DNA from: Bacteroidales bacterium
GTDB lineage: Bacteria; Bacteroidota; Bacteroidia; Bacteroidales; UBA932
Length of the DNA stretch: 64,000 nt
Reading direction: 5' to 3'
Assembly (NCBI GenBank): GCA_017634595.1
Contig: JAGBNC010000021.1
Coordinates: 62,001 to 126,000 of the forward strand
In this document: piece after piece, positions 7,387 to 16,420 of the stretch
Numbering within the stretch: the stretch's first letter is position 1
Layout: every line of letters begins with the position of its first letter
Notes under the pieces: generated by a model
Told to the model about the DNA's origin: nothing
The model's database searches: none
Seen by the model: only the letters and a program-made list of their open reading frames with translations
Position numbers and translations under genes: made by a program

Positions 7387-9520
7387 TCAACAGTCCGGCG
7401 GTGGCGCTTGCCCCCGCTGGAACCGTTTGCGCCCACGCAACCGTGAGTGGGAGGGGCCCAGCCGCAGGCTGGGAGGGATAGGGCCGAAGGCCCGTAGTTC
7501 CGACGGGGGCAAGCGCCACCGCCGGGCTGCCGGATCCGCTTTGCTTGCGTCCCTTCTGCTGATCATGGCTGTTCCGGCAAAGGCCGACGAGGGCATGTGG
7601 ATGGTTAATGCCATCTCCAAGGCCCTGGTTGACAAGATGCAGGACAAAGGCCTTCACCTCAACGGAAACGACATATATGACGCCGGCGCCGTATCTCTCA
7701 AAGACGCAATAGTGTCACTTGACTTCGGATGCACGGGATCTTTCATCTCCGGCAGCGGCCTCATCATCACCAACCATCATTGCGCTTATTCTGACGTACA
7801 CAGGCTGAGCACGGCCGAACACAATTACTTGGAAGACGGTTTCAGCGCCCGCAGCCAGGAGGAAGAAATCTATATCCCCGGCAAGAGCGTACAGCTGCTG
7901 GAAAGGATAATAGATGTCACCGAAGAGGTCAAGACCCTCATACAGAAGGAAAAGGATATGGGGCGCCCGACAGGCATGAGACGCATCAGCTTCCTTATCG
8001 AGGGCCGCTACGAGGCCGCCACCGGTTTCATGGCGTCACTCAGCTCGATGTGGGCCGGTTCGCGCTATTACCTGGCTCTCTACAGAGTTTTCACCGACGT
8101 CCGTCTCGTGGCCGCTCCTCCCGTGAGCATTGCAGCCTTTGGCGGCGACGTGGACAACTGGGAATGGCCCCAGCATAAATGTGACTTTGCAATCTACAGG
8201 GTATATGGAGCCCCGGACGGATCCCCAGCCCCCCATGGGCCCAAAAACGTGCCGCTCGTGCCACGTAAATGGCTCGAAATAAGCACTGAAGGTTACAAAC
8301 CTGGAGACTTTACAATGGTTCTCGGGTATCCCGGACGCACCGACCGCTACACCAGTTCGGCCAAGCTTGCGTACCGTCTGGAGACGGCACTGCCCATAAC
8401 CAACAAGATTCGCGCGGACCAGATGGCCATCATCAACCGCTGGATGAACTCAGACCCGGAGATAAGACTCAAATACTCCGACCAGTTCTTCATGCTGAGC
8501 AACGTTCAGGAGAACAACGAAGGCCTGTCGCAATGCTGCTCACGCTTCAAGGTTCTGAAAAAACTGCGCGCAAGGGAGCGCAAGATGAAAGAACACAAAG
8601 CCCTCCTGGGAGAGCTCGACAGCAAATACTCCGACATCACCGCAGCGGAAAAGAACCTCATCTATTACCGCGAGTCACTCGTTAGAGGCTCGCGTCTGGG
8701 CACCTTGGCCCTCCGTGCCAGGAACTCTCGGCCAGGAAGGCCCGCAAATGTAAAACGGGACTATGCGGCACTTGACCTAAGAGTGGAAAAAGATCTTCTT
8801 CGTTACGGGATAGAAACTTTCTATGAAAACGTGGACTCCTCAATGTGGGGCCCCTTCCAGAAAGAGCTCCACACGCGTTTCAGCAGCGCCGGCAGAACCG
8901 ACTACGACGCCCTGCTCTCATCTATCTGGAGCGAAGAGCCCATGACCGCGGCATCGCCGCTCTGCCGTTTCCTGACCGATACAGGGATAGCGGTTTACAA
9001 CCGTGAGGTGGACCGCCTGCAAGGCGAGCGCAGTGTCAGCGCAGCCGGTGCGGAATTCACCCGCGCCCTTTACAACTGGCGCGAGTCCCGCGGCGAGCTT
9101 CAGTATCCCGATGCCAACTCCACCATGAGGCTGACTTACGGCACGGTGGGCACATACCGCAGGGGCGGACGCAAACTCCCCTGGCAGACCCTCAGCACCG
9201 AGATCCTGTCCAAAGAGAACGACACCTACGAATTCAGCCTCAAGAGCGACTGGCGCGAGCTGCTCCAAAGCTCTTATGCGGTGCCTGTGGACTTCATTTC
9301 CGACAATGACATCACAGGCGGCAATTCAGGTTCACCTGTCCTTGATGCCGACGGCAGATTGATAGGACTGGCCTTTGACGGCAACAAAGAGTCCCTTGCC
9401 AGCGACGTGGCATGGACGGAAGGCTACAACAAATGCGTCAATACCGACATCCGCTTCGTGCTCTGGACGCTGAAAAACTATATGCATCTTGACTACATAC
9501 TTAAAGAAATAAAACAATGA
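7370..9520 (+). CDS. S46 family dipeptidyl-peptidase, DPP7-like
   Basis: 716 residues from the ATG at 7370, which follows an AGGGAG-like stretch and overlaps the preceding gene by 17 nt. S46 hallmarks are present: the catalytic His region TNHHC (H136/H137) and the serine motif GGNSGSPV (S653). Residue G671 in LAFDGN matches the Gly that marks DPP7 (hydrophobic P1 preference) rather than the Arg of DPP11. The hydrophobic signal core ALLASLLLIMAVPAKA begins only at about residue 58; the preceding stretch (about residues 8-54) is encoded by a large palindrome and looks inserted. The enzyme would release dipeptides in the periplasm for this asaccharolytic-style peptide use. The next gene overlaps by 4 nt (ATGA). 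Confidence 0.9.
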   Translation: MNTSNSQQSGGGACPRWNRLRPRNREWEGPSRRLGGIGPKARSSDGGKRHRRAAGSALLASLLLIMAVPAKADEGMWMVNAISKALVDKMQDKGLHLNGNDIYDAGAVSLKDAIVSLDFGCTGSFISGSGLIITNHHCAYSDVHRLSTAEHNYLEDGFSARSQEEEIYIPGKSVQLLERIIDVTEEVKTLIQKEKDMGRPTGMRRISFLIEGRYEAATGFMASLSSMWAGSRYYLALYRVFTDVRLVAAPPVSIAAFGGDVDNWEWPQHKCDFAIYRVYGAPDGSPAPHGPKNVPLVPRKWLEISTEGYKPGDFTMVLGYPGRTDRYTSSAKLAYRLETALPITNKIRADQMAIINRWMNSDPEIRLKYSDQFFMLSNVQENNEGLSQCCSRFKVLKKLRARERKMKEHKALLGELDSKYSDITAAEKNLIYYRESLVRGSRLGTLALRARNSRPGRPANVKRDYAALDLRVEKDLLRYGIETFYENVDSSMWGPFQKELHTRFSSAGRTDYDALLSSIWSEEPMTAASPLCRFLTDTGIAVYNREVDRLQGERSVSAAGAEFTRALYNWRESRGELQYPDANSTMRLTYGTVGTYRRGGRKLPWQTLSTEILSKENDTYEFSLKSDWRELLQSSYAVPVDFISDNDITGGNSGSPVLDADGRLIGLAFDGNKESLASDVAWTEGYNKCVNTDIRFVLWTLKNYMHLDYILKEIKQ
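7391..7529. repeat. Branched palindromic element inside the S46 peptidase gene
   Basis: Left arm 7391-7423 and right arm 7497-7529 are reverse complements over 33 nt with 3 mismatches; the core 7395-7416/7504-7525 is a perfect 22-bp match. Between them lie three further hairpins: 7432-7436 with 7447-7451, 7457-7463 with 7467-7473 (7-bp stem, 3-nt loop) and 7481-7485 with 7489-7493. Each arm can also fold on itself (CGGTGGC-GCTT-GCCCCCG). The element is read through in frame, adding about 47 residues between the start codon and the signal-peptide core. It looks like an inserted mobile or structured repeat. Confidence 0.75.
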
Positions 9521-10365
9521 AAAAATTCCTCCTAACCGCCGCCTGCATCATGATAATATGCGGCAACGTTTCCGGCTGGGGACGTAAAGGCCACGCCACT
9601 ATTGCCAGGATTGCAGAGACACACCTCACCAAAACCACACAAAAGCGAATAGCCGAAATCATGCATGGCGAGCCCATCAGCGGCTATGCCTCCTATGCCG
9701 ATGACCATAAGGGCAAACTGCTCGTTGACATGGGATTCGATCCCTTAGGGAACGACCCCAGGATCAACACTTTGCCGCATACTTTTGAGGCTGACATGAA
9801 CTTTGAGCCGTTCCGCGGAATCAACGACAACGGGCGCTACGTCAAGAACTGCATCCACTTCATCGAGCAGTATGCGCAGGACCTCAAGAACTATAAAGAA
9901 CTCGACGATTCTACAGCATTTACGGAGCTTGTACTACTTGTGCACTTCGTAGGTGACATGCATTGCCCGGAGCACATACGATACAACCCTGAAGATATGA
10001 CCATTGGGTACTACAAAGTCAACTTCCGCAAGGAGGATATACGCTACCACACCATCTGGGACGACATGATTATTGACATCAAGCACCCCTGGAGCTTCAG
10101 CGACCTTGCCCACATGTTTGACTCTTCAAGCAAGGAAGAGATTGCCGAAATCGTCAAAGGCGGGCCATACGACTGGGGTCGCGACGTAGCAAAATGCTGC
10201 TGGGTCACACATCAGGTAAAACCCGGCGACGTACTCACCATGGACTGGTACTACGACCAGCTCCCGCTTATGCGTTCTCAGCTCCGCAAGGCAGGATACA
10301 GGCTGGCCAAAGAGCTGAACATGATTTTCGATCCCGCATACGCACGCAGGCACAAAAACAAATAA
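9517..10365 (+). CDS. S1/P1-type zinc-dependent nuclease
   Basis: 282 residues. A signal peptide ([20 protein letters not shown]) is followed directly by WGRKGH, the mature N-terminal Trp and first His that bind the trinuclear zinc site in S1/P1 nucleases. Other family motifs are [13 protein letters not shown] (family form HxxGDxHxPxH, with Cys where Gln is usual) and HTIWDD. The protein is exported and would degrade single-stranded nucleic acids or 3'-nucleotides outside the inner membrane, releasing nucleosides and phosphate. Start ATG overlaps the peptidase stop by 4 nt and the GH2 gene follows after 1 nt, so translation is probably coupled. Confidence 0.88.
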   Translation: MKKFLLTAACIMIICGNVSGWGRKGHATIARIAETHLTKTTQKRIAEIMHGEPISGYASYADDHKGKLLVDMGFDPLGNDPRINTLPHTFEADMNFEPFRGINDNGRYVKNCIHFIEQYAQDLKNYKELDDSTAFTELVLLVHFVGDMHCPEHIRYNPEDMTIGYYKVNFRKEDIRYHTIWDDMIIDIKHPWSFSDLAHMFDSSSKEEIAEIVKGGPYDWGRDVAKCCWVTHQVKPGDVLTMDWYYDQLPLMRSQLRKAGYRLAKELNMIFDPAYARRHKNK

Positions 10366-10366
10366 T

Positions 10367-12265
10367 ATGAAACGCTGTATTATTGCGCTGGCCGCGCTTC
10401 TTACGGCCACTCTTGCCCAGGCATGGACTCCCGCCGACGGGCTCAAGACACGCTGGGCTTCCGAAATCGATCCCGCCAGCCCGCATCCCGAATACCCCAG
10501 GCCGCAGATGGTGCGCTCCGACTGGATGAACCTCAACGGGCTTTGGGATTACGCCATCATTCCTTCAGATGCCCAATACACCAAGCCAGACGGCGAAATC
10601 CTCGTACCGTTCTGCGCAGAATCTGCACTGTCCGGTGTTGGACGCCATGTCGGGTCGGCCAACGCCCTGTGGTATGAGCGCAGTTTCAAACTGCCATCCA
10701 AATGGCGCGGAAAGGATATTCTGCTCCATTTCGGCGCTGTGGACTGGAAGACGGAAGTATGGGTCAACGGCACTAAAGTAGGAGAACATACCGGCGGATA
10801 CACCCCCTTCTGCTTCAACATTACATCATATCTGAAACGCTCCGGCAAGCAGACCGTGCGCGTAAGGGTGTGGGACGCATCCGATGAGGGCTTCCAGCCC
10901 CGCGGCAAGCAGGTAGAGCACGCCCACGGCATCTGGTACACTCCTGTAAGCGGAATATGGCAGACAGTATGGCTCGAGCCTGTACACAATGCCGCACACA
11001 TCGTATCCTACAACCCAGTTTGGAACGAAGCCGAATCCACCCTGGAGCTTTCACTTAAAGCTGAAGGCAGCTTTGACAGGGCCCGAATCCAGCTCTTCGG
11101 GAGCGAGGGACTGATAAGCGACAAGGGTGCCTCCCCTTCCGGCACTCCAATCATGGAAGCTGACGCCGAGGCTGGCACATGCCGTTTCAAGATCGAGAAG
11201 CCGCGCCTCTGGAGCCCCGACAGCCCCAACCTCTATGGACTGAAAATCACTCTGTTCAAGGGAGGAAAGGCAATAGACAGTGTTGACGGATATACTGCAC
11301 TCCGCAGCGTGTCCGTCGTGTCCGATCCCAAACCCGACCGCAACACCAATTCCTATAAGCGCATAGGCCTCAACGGCATAAGGACCTTCTTCTTCGGGCC
11401 TCTGGACCAGGGCTGGTGGCCCGACGGACTCTACACCGCACCCACCGACGAGGCTCTCAAATTCGACATCCTCAAGACAAAACAATGGGGATGGAACATG
11501 ATACGCAAGCACATCAAGGTCGAACCCGCCCGTTGGTACTGGTGGTGCGACGTGATTGGAGTGAGCGTGTGGCAGGACATGCCCTGCATTGCCGACCACG
11601 GATCAAAAACCAATTCCTGGAGAGATCCCGAAATAGCCCGCATGCAGACCAACGAATGGCAGCGCGACAGCTTCATAGGCGGTACCGACTGTATCGTTCC
11701 TCAGGAATGGAAAGACAATTATTACAAAGAGTGGGGCGAGATCATTGATTGCCTGAAGGGGTTCCAGTGCATCACCGTCTGGGTTCCTTTCAACGAAGCC
11801 TGGGGCCAGTTCGACACCCCTCAGGTAGTGGCGTTCACCAGACAGCAGGATCCTACCCGCCTTATCAACGAAGCATCGGGCGGCAATTATGCTTTTGCCG
11901 GTGACATCATAGATACACACCACTATGCCTGCCCCGCCATGAACAATTTCGAGAGCAAGTTCATCAACGTGCTTGGTGAATACGGTGGCCTAGGATATCC
12001 TGTTCCCGGCCATCTGTGGCAGCAGGATCAAAACTGGGGCTACGGCAAGGTAATGGACTCCGGAGCGCAGCTGCAGAACATGTACGACCATTTTGCAGAG
12101 ATGCTCAAGGTGTTCATCAGCACAGGGTGCGCTTCCGCAGTGTACACCCAGACAACCGACGTTGAAATTGAAGTCAACGGTATTATGACCTACGACCGCG
12201 AGATAGTTAAAATGGATGAAAAGAGGCTGAGAGAAACTAACTTGGCCGTGATAAGAGCTTTATGA
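10367..12265 (+). CDS. Glycoside hydrolase family 2 protein (beta-galactosidase/glucuronidase-like)
   Basis: 632 residues with a signal peptide ending AQAW. Domain order is that of GH2: an N-terminal sugar-binding jelly roll ([36 protein letters not shown]), an immunoglobulin-like middle domain, then the TIM barrel. The acid/base is E477 in [10 protein letters not shown] and the likely nucleophile is E538 in LGEYGG. At this length it lacks the extra C-terminal domains of large LacZ enzymes. It would hydrolyse a beta-linked glycan in the periplasm; the exact sugar cannot be told. It is followed by a lipoprotein gene with a 4-nt overlap. Confidence 0.88.
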   Translation: MKRCIIALAALLTATLAQAWTPADGLKTRWASEIDPASPHPEYPRPQMVRSDWMNLNGLWDYAIIPSDAQYTKPDGEILVPFCAESALSGVGRHVGSANALWYERSFKLPSKWRGKDILLHFGAVDWKTEVWVNGTKVGEHTGGYTPFCFNITSYLKRSGKQTVRVRVWDASDEGFQPRGKQVEHAHGIWYTPVSGIWQTVWLEPVHNAAHIVSYNPVWNEAESTLELSLKAEGSFDRARIQLFGSEGLISDKGASPSGTPIMEADAEAGTCRFKIEKPRLWSPDSPNLYGLKITLFKGGKAIDSVDGYTALRSVSVVSDPKPDRNTNSYKRIGLNGIRTFFFGPLDQGWWPDGLYTAPTDEALKFDILKTKQWGWNMIRKHIKVEPARWYWWCDVIGVSVWQDMPCIADHGSKTNSWRDPEIARMQTNEWQRDSFIGGTDCIVPQEWKDNYYKEWGEIIDCLKGFQCITVWVPFNEAWGQFDTPQVVAFTRQQDPTRLINEASGGNYAFAGDIIDTHHYACPAMNNFESKFINVLGEYGGLGYPVPGHLWQQDQNWGYGKVMDSGAQLQNMYDHFAEMLKVFISTGCASAVYTQTTDVEIEVNGIMTYDREIVKMDEKRLRETNLAVIRAL

Positions 12266-13230
12266 GAAAGATTTTTGTGTTGATTGCCGCTGCGGTGCTT
12301 GCCGCAGCATGTTCGGGAACCGAACGCCCTACGCCCACATTGATGTTTTCGCTTGCGGACTATCCGGAGCTTGAACATATCAAAAACGTTCAAGGCTGTG
12401 CTGTGTATGGTGATTTCTTCTTCAGCCTCCAGGACAAAGGCTGGTGCAACGTGTTCGATCTCCGTACCCGTAAGCCGGTGGCCCAGTTCCCCCTTGCCTC
12501 TGCAGGCAAGAACAACCACGCCAATTTGGCTTTCTTCGGCCCCGACAAATATGACTCTGCGGACCGTTTCCCCTTGTTCTACGTATCCCAATGCAAGAGC
12601 AAGCCGGTAGAAGAGATAGCTCTCGCCGAGACTGACTCACTGTCGCGCCTGTTGTTCGTAGAAAGGATACTCACCGATGAGAGCGGAGTCCCCTTCGGTT
12701 CAGAGCTGGTCCAGCTGGTCCATTACGAACCGAAAGAATGGAATTCACGCCTGTGGATTGCCGATCCCAAGCATCCTGAAAAGATATACTGCTATGGCAA
12801 TACAGTGGGCAACGAGGCTCCCGGGAACCATATTGTGGTGAAGGTATTCGACTTCCCCCGCTTCAGCTCCGACCGCTTCCTTGTGAGCTTGAGCGAAGAT
12901 GATGTCCTGCGCTCCTTCAATTTCGAAGATTTGCTACCGGAGGGGGCTCGCGGACCCCAGAACGCAATTATCCAAGGCGCGTTGATCGTGGACGGCATCT
13001 TGTTCCTGCCATGCGGCACGGGTAGCGAGAAGCACCCAAACGAGTTGTTCTACGCCGGGCTCGAGAACGGGAAATACGGATGGTTCGACTTCACCGACGT
13101 TATGCCCAGCGAACCTGAGGATCTGGACATCTGGGAAGATAAACTGATATGCCCCAGCAACACGAAGGAAGGAGGTAAAGTATATAGCTTCCCATATCGC
13201 GCGCTGGTGCAGGCTATGAGTAAAAAATAA
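12262..13230 (+). CDS. Lipoprotein of unknown function, beta-propeller-like
   Basis: 322 residues starting with a lipoprotein signal (VLAAACSGT, lipid Cys at 17). The body has repeated aromatic/glycine-rich strands ([46 protein letters not shown]) suggesting a six- or seven-bladed propeller such as the DUF4221/BF3164-like lipoproteins of Bacteroidota, though I cannot prove that. It overlaps the GH2 stop by 4 nt and is the last gene of the cluster. Its stop codon abuts, base to base, the stop of the convergent coiled-coil gene, leaving no room for a separate terminator. Confidence 0.7.
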   Translation: MRKIFVLIAAAVLAAACSGTERPTPTLMFSLADYPELEHIKNVQGCAVYGDFFFSLQDKGWCNVFDLRTRKPVAQFPLASAGKNNHANLAFFGPDKYDSADRFPLFYVSQCKSKPVEEIALAETDSLSRLLFVERILTDESGVPFGSELVQLVHYEPKEWNSRLWIADPKHPEKIYCYGNTVGNEAPGNHIVVKVFDFPRFSSDRFLVSLSEDDVLRSFNFEDLLPEGARGPQNAIIQGALIVDGILFLPCGTGSEKHPNELFYAGLENGKYGWFDFTDVMPSEPEDLDIWEDKLICPSNTKEGGKVYSFPYRALVQAMSKK

Positions 13231-13824
13231 TTATTCTGCAGATTCAGCAGCAGCGGCGGCGGCAGCATTTGCCGCCGCTTGTTTTTGTAGTTTCTGGCTG
13301 TCGCGAAGATTCTTCTTGCTCTGCTGGACTTCCTTCTTGGCTTCCCTGTTCTCTTTCTTCAGAGAAGATATGTTCTTGCGGGAGTCGGAGATGTTGCGTT
13401 TACGAGTCTTGATCTGACTATCTATGCGCTTGACTTCATTCTTGGCGCTCTTGATCTCGGTCTGGATGTTCTTTACCTCGAGGTTCTCAGCTTTGATCTG
13501 CCCAGCTGGGGCACCAGCCTTCTTCATGCTCTTGATCTTCTCTTTATGAAGCTTAAGACTTGTCTGGTGGGACTTGAGCCTGTCTTTTGCTGCTTTGAGC
13601 TCGGGTTTCAGCCTGTCTATCTCACGCTGATCACGGGAAATGGAGTTTTCGAGAAGGTCTATCCTGCGGTTGTTGCGGCGGGACTGGTCTTTGTAGTTCT
13701 GGGAGGCATCGTCAACTGCAGCTTGGTGCTGCTGCACGAGTGCGTCGAGGTCGGTTGTGTTCTGTGCTCTGAGGGAGGCGCCGGCAAGAATAATGATGGC
13801 GGTGAGTAAAACTGCTTTTTTCAT
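13231..13824 (-). CDS. Exported coiled-coil protein, Lys/Glu-rich with poly-Ala tail
   Basis: 197 residues: signal peptide (MKKAVLLTAIIILAGASLRAQ), then about 150 residues of strongly charged heptad-like sequence rich in Lys, Arg, Glu, Asp and Gln with almost no aromatics, ending in an Ala run. It would form a long periplasmic coiled coil. I do not recognise a functional family; similar short proteins are annotated in Bacteroidota only as hypothetical or coiled-coil. It lies downstream of the tRNA-Pro terminator and is convergent with the lipoprotein gene with zero spacing. Confidence 0.72.
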   Translation of the reverse strand: MKKAVLLTAIIILAGASLRAQNTTDLDALVQQHQAAVDDASQNYKDQSRRNNRRIDLLENSISRDQREIDRLKPELKAAKDRLKSHQTSLKLHKEKIKSMKKAGAPAGQIKAENLEVKNIQTEIKSAKNEVKRIDSQIKTRKRNISDSRKNISSLKKENREAKKEVQQSKKNLRDSQKLQKQAAANAAAAAAAESAE

Positions 13825-13835
13825 ATCTACAATAA

Positions 13836-13874
13836 CAAAAAAGCCTTAACTACAGTAAACCACTGGGTTAAGGC
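13836..13874 (-). terminator. Rho-independent terminator of tRNA-Pro
   Basis: Stem 13843-13850 with 13867-13874 (8 bp, GCCTTAAC/GTTAAGGC), followed on the minus strand by a T6-7 run at 13836-13842. It begins 8 nt after the 3' end of the tRNA. Confidence 0.75.
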
Positions 13875-13881
13875 AGAATTG

Positions 13882-13954
13882 TCTGGATGACTGGACTTGA
13901 ACCAGCGACCTCCTGGTCCCTAACCAGGTGCGCTACCAACTGCGCCACATCCAG
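13882..13954 (-). tRNA. tRNA-Pro, anticodon AGG
   Basis: The minus strand folds as a 73-nt cloverleaf: 7-bp acceptor 13948-13954/13883-13889, D stem GCGC/GCGC, anticodon stem CCTGG/CCAGG, T arm GCTGG-TTCAAGT-CCAGT. The loop is TTAGGGA, so the anticodon is AGG (complement of 13919-13921). C1-G72 and A73 are the bacterial proline identity elements. CCA is not encoded. A34 is unusual for a bacterial tRNA-Pro. Confidence 0.9.
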
Positions 13955-13964
13955 AATTGGACTG

Positions 13965-13996
13965 CAAAAGTATAAATTTTTATTAATACGTGCAAA
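13965..13996 (-). promoter_or_regulatory. Promoter of tRNA-Pro (TTTG-N20-TACTTTTG)
   Basis: Minus strand -33 TTTG at 13993-13996 and -7 TACTTTTG at 13965-13972, 20 nt apart. Transcription would start just before the mature 5' end at 13954. Confidence 0.75.
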
Positions 13997-14054
13997 TCTT
14001 TTTTCGCTTTTCTTTACTTTGATTTTATCCCCTTTTGTATCGAGATATATTACG

Positions 14055-14266
14055 TTGTATTTCTATCCATAGAACGTGGTATTCCTATCCGTAGAACATG
14101 GTATTCCTATCCGAGATAGTTCCCTACGGGGACCTTTTCCCATGTTTAACGGTCCCCGTAGGGAACTATCTCGGATAGGAACATCAAATGACCATGGCAT
14201 TATTTCGGACAGTAATAGATAATGATCATAGCATCATCAGGATAGTAATGTCAAAGGGACATGGCA
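14055..14266. repeat. Degenerate direct repeats flanking a 31-bp-arm palindrome
   Basis: This gene-free gap contains a perfect inverted repeat: arms 14104-14134 and 14151-14181 (31 nt) around a 16-nt loop (14135-14150). On the left are three imperfect 21-22 nt copies of a unit containing TATTCCTATCC (14055-14075, 14076-14097, 14098 onward). On the right are three imperfect 33-34 nt copies starting GGATAG or GGACAG (14173, 14207, 14240), the last running into the stop of the CobW gene. Left and right units are partly inverted versions of each other, so the whole stretch could extrude as one long stem. No ORF. Confidence 0.7.
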
Positions 14267-15412
14267 TCACTCTGCAAGGCAATTATCAAGGCTGGTCTTG
14301 ATACCTTCTTTGTCCAGATGCTGGCCAATAAAAACCAACTTCTGCATACGGTCACCGTACACAGGATCCCAGTCGCGACGCAGCTGAGGATCACGCTCCA
14401 TCTGCTGCTGCAACTCATATTCATCCATCGTAGCATACCAGAGACCTGCATCCTTGATAAGCTTCTCCCTTCCTGCCTGCTCGAACAGATAGCACTGATC
14501 AGGATCGGAAGCAAAATAACACATACCCTTGGCCCTTATGATATTCGAGGGCCAATGCTTGAAGATGAAGTTGTCGAACTTGTTCAGATCCAGAGGTTCG
14601 CGCCGCGTATAGACGTAAGTATCGATCCCATATTCCAGCGCTTCGCCCTCAGCTTCGTCCTCATCATCCTCGCCTTCGATCGCAGCTATCCAAGCCGCTG
14701 AGGTAGCGACAGCGTCGAAATCAAACATCCCAGTATAAATAATCTCATCCAGGTCGATGTCGCCGTAGTCGCAACTAAGAACCTTGGCGCCGGGGTTAAT
14801 CCCCTTCACTATGGCCTTCAAGCGTCCAAGTTCGTCCGCCGTAACTTCGGATGCCTTGTTGAGCAGCACAATATTGCAGAACTCAAGCTGCTCGATGATA
14901 AGACGTTCCAGATCTTCTTCACCTAAATCCTCCTTGCCGAGCGCCTCACCGCCGCCGAATTCGTCCTTCATACGAAGGGCATCGACCACAGTGACAATGC
15001 AATCGACATAGGGAATACCACCGCGCAAGTACTGCGTGCCGAAACTCGGCATCGTACATATTGTATTGGCAATCGGGGCCGGCTCGCATATCCCGCTGGC
15101 CTCTATCACTATGTAGTCGAAACTCTTGCTTGACACCAGTTCAGCCACCTGCGCCACGAGGTCCATCTTCAGGGTACAGCAGATGCAGCCGTTCTGGAGG
15201 GCCACAAGAGAATCATCACCCTGGCCTACCACGCCGCCTTTCTGGATCAGGTCGGCATCGATGTTGACCTCACCTATATCATTGACTATAACTGCGAACT
15301 TGATTCCTTTGCGATTCGAAAGAATCCTGTTGAGAAGGGTCGTCTTGCCACTTCCCAGATAGCCGGTTAGAAGCAGGACCGGCACCTGCCTTGTTTCCAT
15401 ATCTATTGTCAT
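14267..15412 (-). CDS. CobW/COG0523-family GTPase (metal chaperone)
   Basis: 381 residues. Walker A GYLGSGKTTLLN at about residues 18-29, then the diagnostic CxCC motif GCICCT (C76, C78, C79) that binds zinc in this family, and a C-terminal CobW_C-type domain (DTYVYTRREPLDLNKFDNFI, later KGMCYFASDP). An acidic stretch (EGEDDEDEAEGEALE) lies between the domains in place of the usual His-rich metal loop. Such proteins insert or deliver metals, often zinc, using GTP. Start may be the ATG at 15412 or, four codons later, at 15400. A short palindrome just upstream may be an operator, which would fit metal or stress control. Confidence 0.87.
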   Translation of the reverse strand: MTIDMETRQVPVLLLTGYLGSGKTTLLNRILSNRKGIKFAVIVNDIGEVNIDADLIQKGGVVGQGDDSLVALQNGCICCTLKMDLVAQVAELVSSKSFDYIVIEASGICEPAPIANTICTMPSFGTQYLRGGIPYVDCIVTVVDALRMKDEFGGGEALGKEDLGEEDLERLIIEQLEFCNIVLLNKASEVTADELGRLKAIVKGINPGAKVLSCDYGDIDLDEIIYTGMFDFDAVATSAAWIAAIEGEDDEDEAEGEALEYGIDTYVYTRREPLDLNKFDNFIFKHWPSNIIRAKGMCYFASDPDQCYLFEQAGREKLIKDAGLWYATMDEYELQQQMERDPQLRRDWDPVYGDRMQKLVFIGQHLDKEGIKTSLDNCLAE

Positions 15413-15417
15413 AATTA

Positions 15418-15433
15418 AGTGTAAAATTACACT
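15418..15433. promoter_or_regulatory. Candidate operator upstream of the CobW gene
   Basis: AGTGTAA-AA-TTACACT is a perfect 7-bp inverted repeat with a 2-nt centre, 6 nt upstream of the gene. The size suits a dimeric regulator (Fur/Zur or MarR type). No consensus TAnnTTTG is visible beside it, so the promoter itself is not located. Confidence 0.4.
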
Positions 15434-15442
15434 ATTTCCTCA

Positions 15443-15482
15443 TTAAAAGCAAGAAGCCGGGGATTTGCTTTATTCCCCGGCT
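15443..15482 (-). terminator. Terminator overlapping the end of the MarR gene
   Basis: Perfect 9-bp GC-rich stem 15455-15463/15474-15482 whose loop contains the MarR stop codon, followed on the minus strand by TCTTGCTTTT. It ends the ferritin/peroxidase/regulator operon. Confidence 0.6.
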
Positions 15483-15916
15483 GCCTTTAGCTTTTCAATT
15501 ATGTCGTCGAGCATCCTGTAAAGGACAGGCACTGTCTGCGGCGTAACACTCTGGCAAATCACAGCGTTCCCGACAGCCGAAGGCACTGCGGCCAGCTTGT
15601 CCTGCAATCGCTTGCCTTTCACGGTAAGCGACACAATCATCTGGCGCGCATCCTTAAGTCCTTTACACCGGGTCACCAATCCTTCAGCCTCCATCCTTTT
15701 GAGCAGCGGAGTCACAGTATTGGTCTCCAGGACCAGACGCTTGGCAACATCATTGACCGGCTGCGCGTCTTTCTCCCACAGGACCAGCAGCACAAGGTAC
15801 TGCGGATAAGTCAACCCAAACTGCGAGAGCAGAGGATGATACTCCTGCGTGATAAGGCGCGAAGCCGTGTACAACCTGAAACAAAGCTGATTATCCAGTT
15901 TGAACTGCTCGTTCAT
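15470..15916 (-). CDS. MarR-family regulator, OhrR-like with N-terminal Cys
   Basis: 148 residues with the MarR winged-helix layout: FGLTYPQYLVLLVLWE, then VNDVAKRLVLETNTVTPLLKRMEAEGLV as the helix-turn-helix and KDARQMIVSLTVKG as the wing. The N-terminus reads DNQLCFRLYTASR; the Cys in LCF at residue 13 matches the peroxide-sensing Cys of OhrR proteins. It follows the glutathione peroxidase gene after 9 nt. An organic-peroxide sensor controlling its own operon is the natural inference, supported by the palindrome over the operon promoter. Confidence 0.85.
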   Translation of the reverse strand: MNEQFKLDNQLCFRLYTASRLITQEYHPLLSQFGLTYPQYLVLLVLWEKDAQPVNDVAKRLVLETNTVTPLLKRMEAEGLVTRCKGLKDARQMIVSLTVKGKRLQDKLAAVPSAVGNAVICQSVTPQTVPVLYRMLDDIIEKLKAAGE

Positions 15917-15925
15917 ATCGGAGAC

Positions 15926-16402
15926 TTAAAGCATCGCCTGAATGTCCTTCTCCATCTTCTCCGGAGTCACCACGGGTGCGTAGCGCTTGACTACTGTGCC
16001 ATCGCGGGAAATGAGGAATTTGGTGAAGTTCCACTTAATAGCGTTACCCAATGTGCCTTTAGCAGCTGACTTCAAATAGTTGTAAATCGGATGGGCATTG
16101 TCGCCATTGACCTCGATCTTGGACATCAGGGGGAAGGTCACACCGTGGTTGATGCGGCAGAACTCGGCTATCTCGGCATCGGTACCGGGCTCCTGATGAG
16201 CGAACTGGTCGCAAGGGAAGCCGATGATCACCAGGCCCTGGTCCTTATACTTCTGATACAGAGCCTCCAGGCCATCATATTGAGGAGTGAATCCGCATTT
16301 GGAAGCGGTATTAACTATCATGAGAACCTTGCCCTCGTACTGAGCGAAATCCACCTCTACCCCTTTGTTGTTAAGGGCCTTGAAATCATAAATCTTTGCC
16401 AT
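15926..16402 (-). CDS. Glutathione peroxidase-family peroxidase
   Basis: 158 residues, standard length. Motifs in order: VNTASKCGFTPQY with the peroxidatic Cys (not selenocysteine), IIGFPCDQFAHQEPG with the second Cys, and KWNFTKFLISRDG with the conserved Trp and Asn. Bacterial members with this layout usually use thioredoxin rather than glutathione. It reduces lipid and organic hydroperoxides in the cytoplasm. Middle gene of the ferritin-like/peroxidase/MarR operon (18 nt after the ferritin-like gene). Confidence 0.92.
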   Translation of the reverse strand: MAKIYDFKALNNKGVEVDFAQYEGKVLMIVNTASKCGFTPQYDGLEALYQKYKDQGLVIIGFPCDQFAHQEPGTDAEIAEFCRINHGVTFPLMSKIEVNGDNAHPIYNYLKSAAKGTLGNAIKWNFTKFLISRDGTVVKRYAPVVTPEKMEKDIQAML

Positions 16403-16420
16403 ATCTTTCCGAGAGTTAAT

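Noticed and set aside
14104..14181. The palindrome as a simple terminator for the CobW gene
   Set aside because: It is far larger than terminator stems and has no T run at either base; the distance from the gene end (about 85 nt) is also long.
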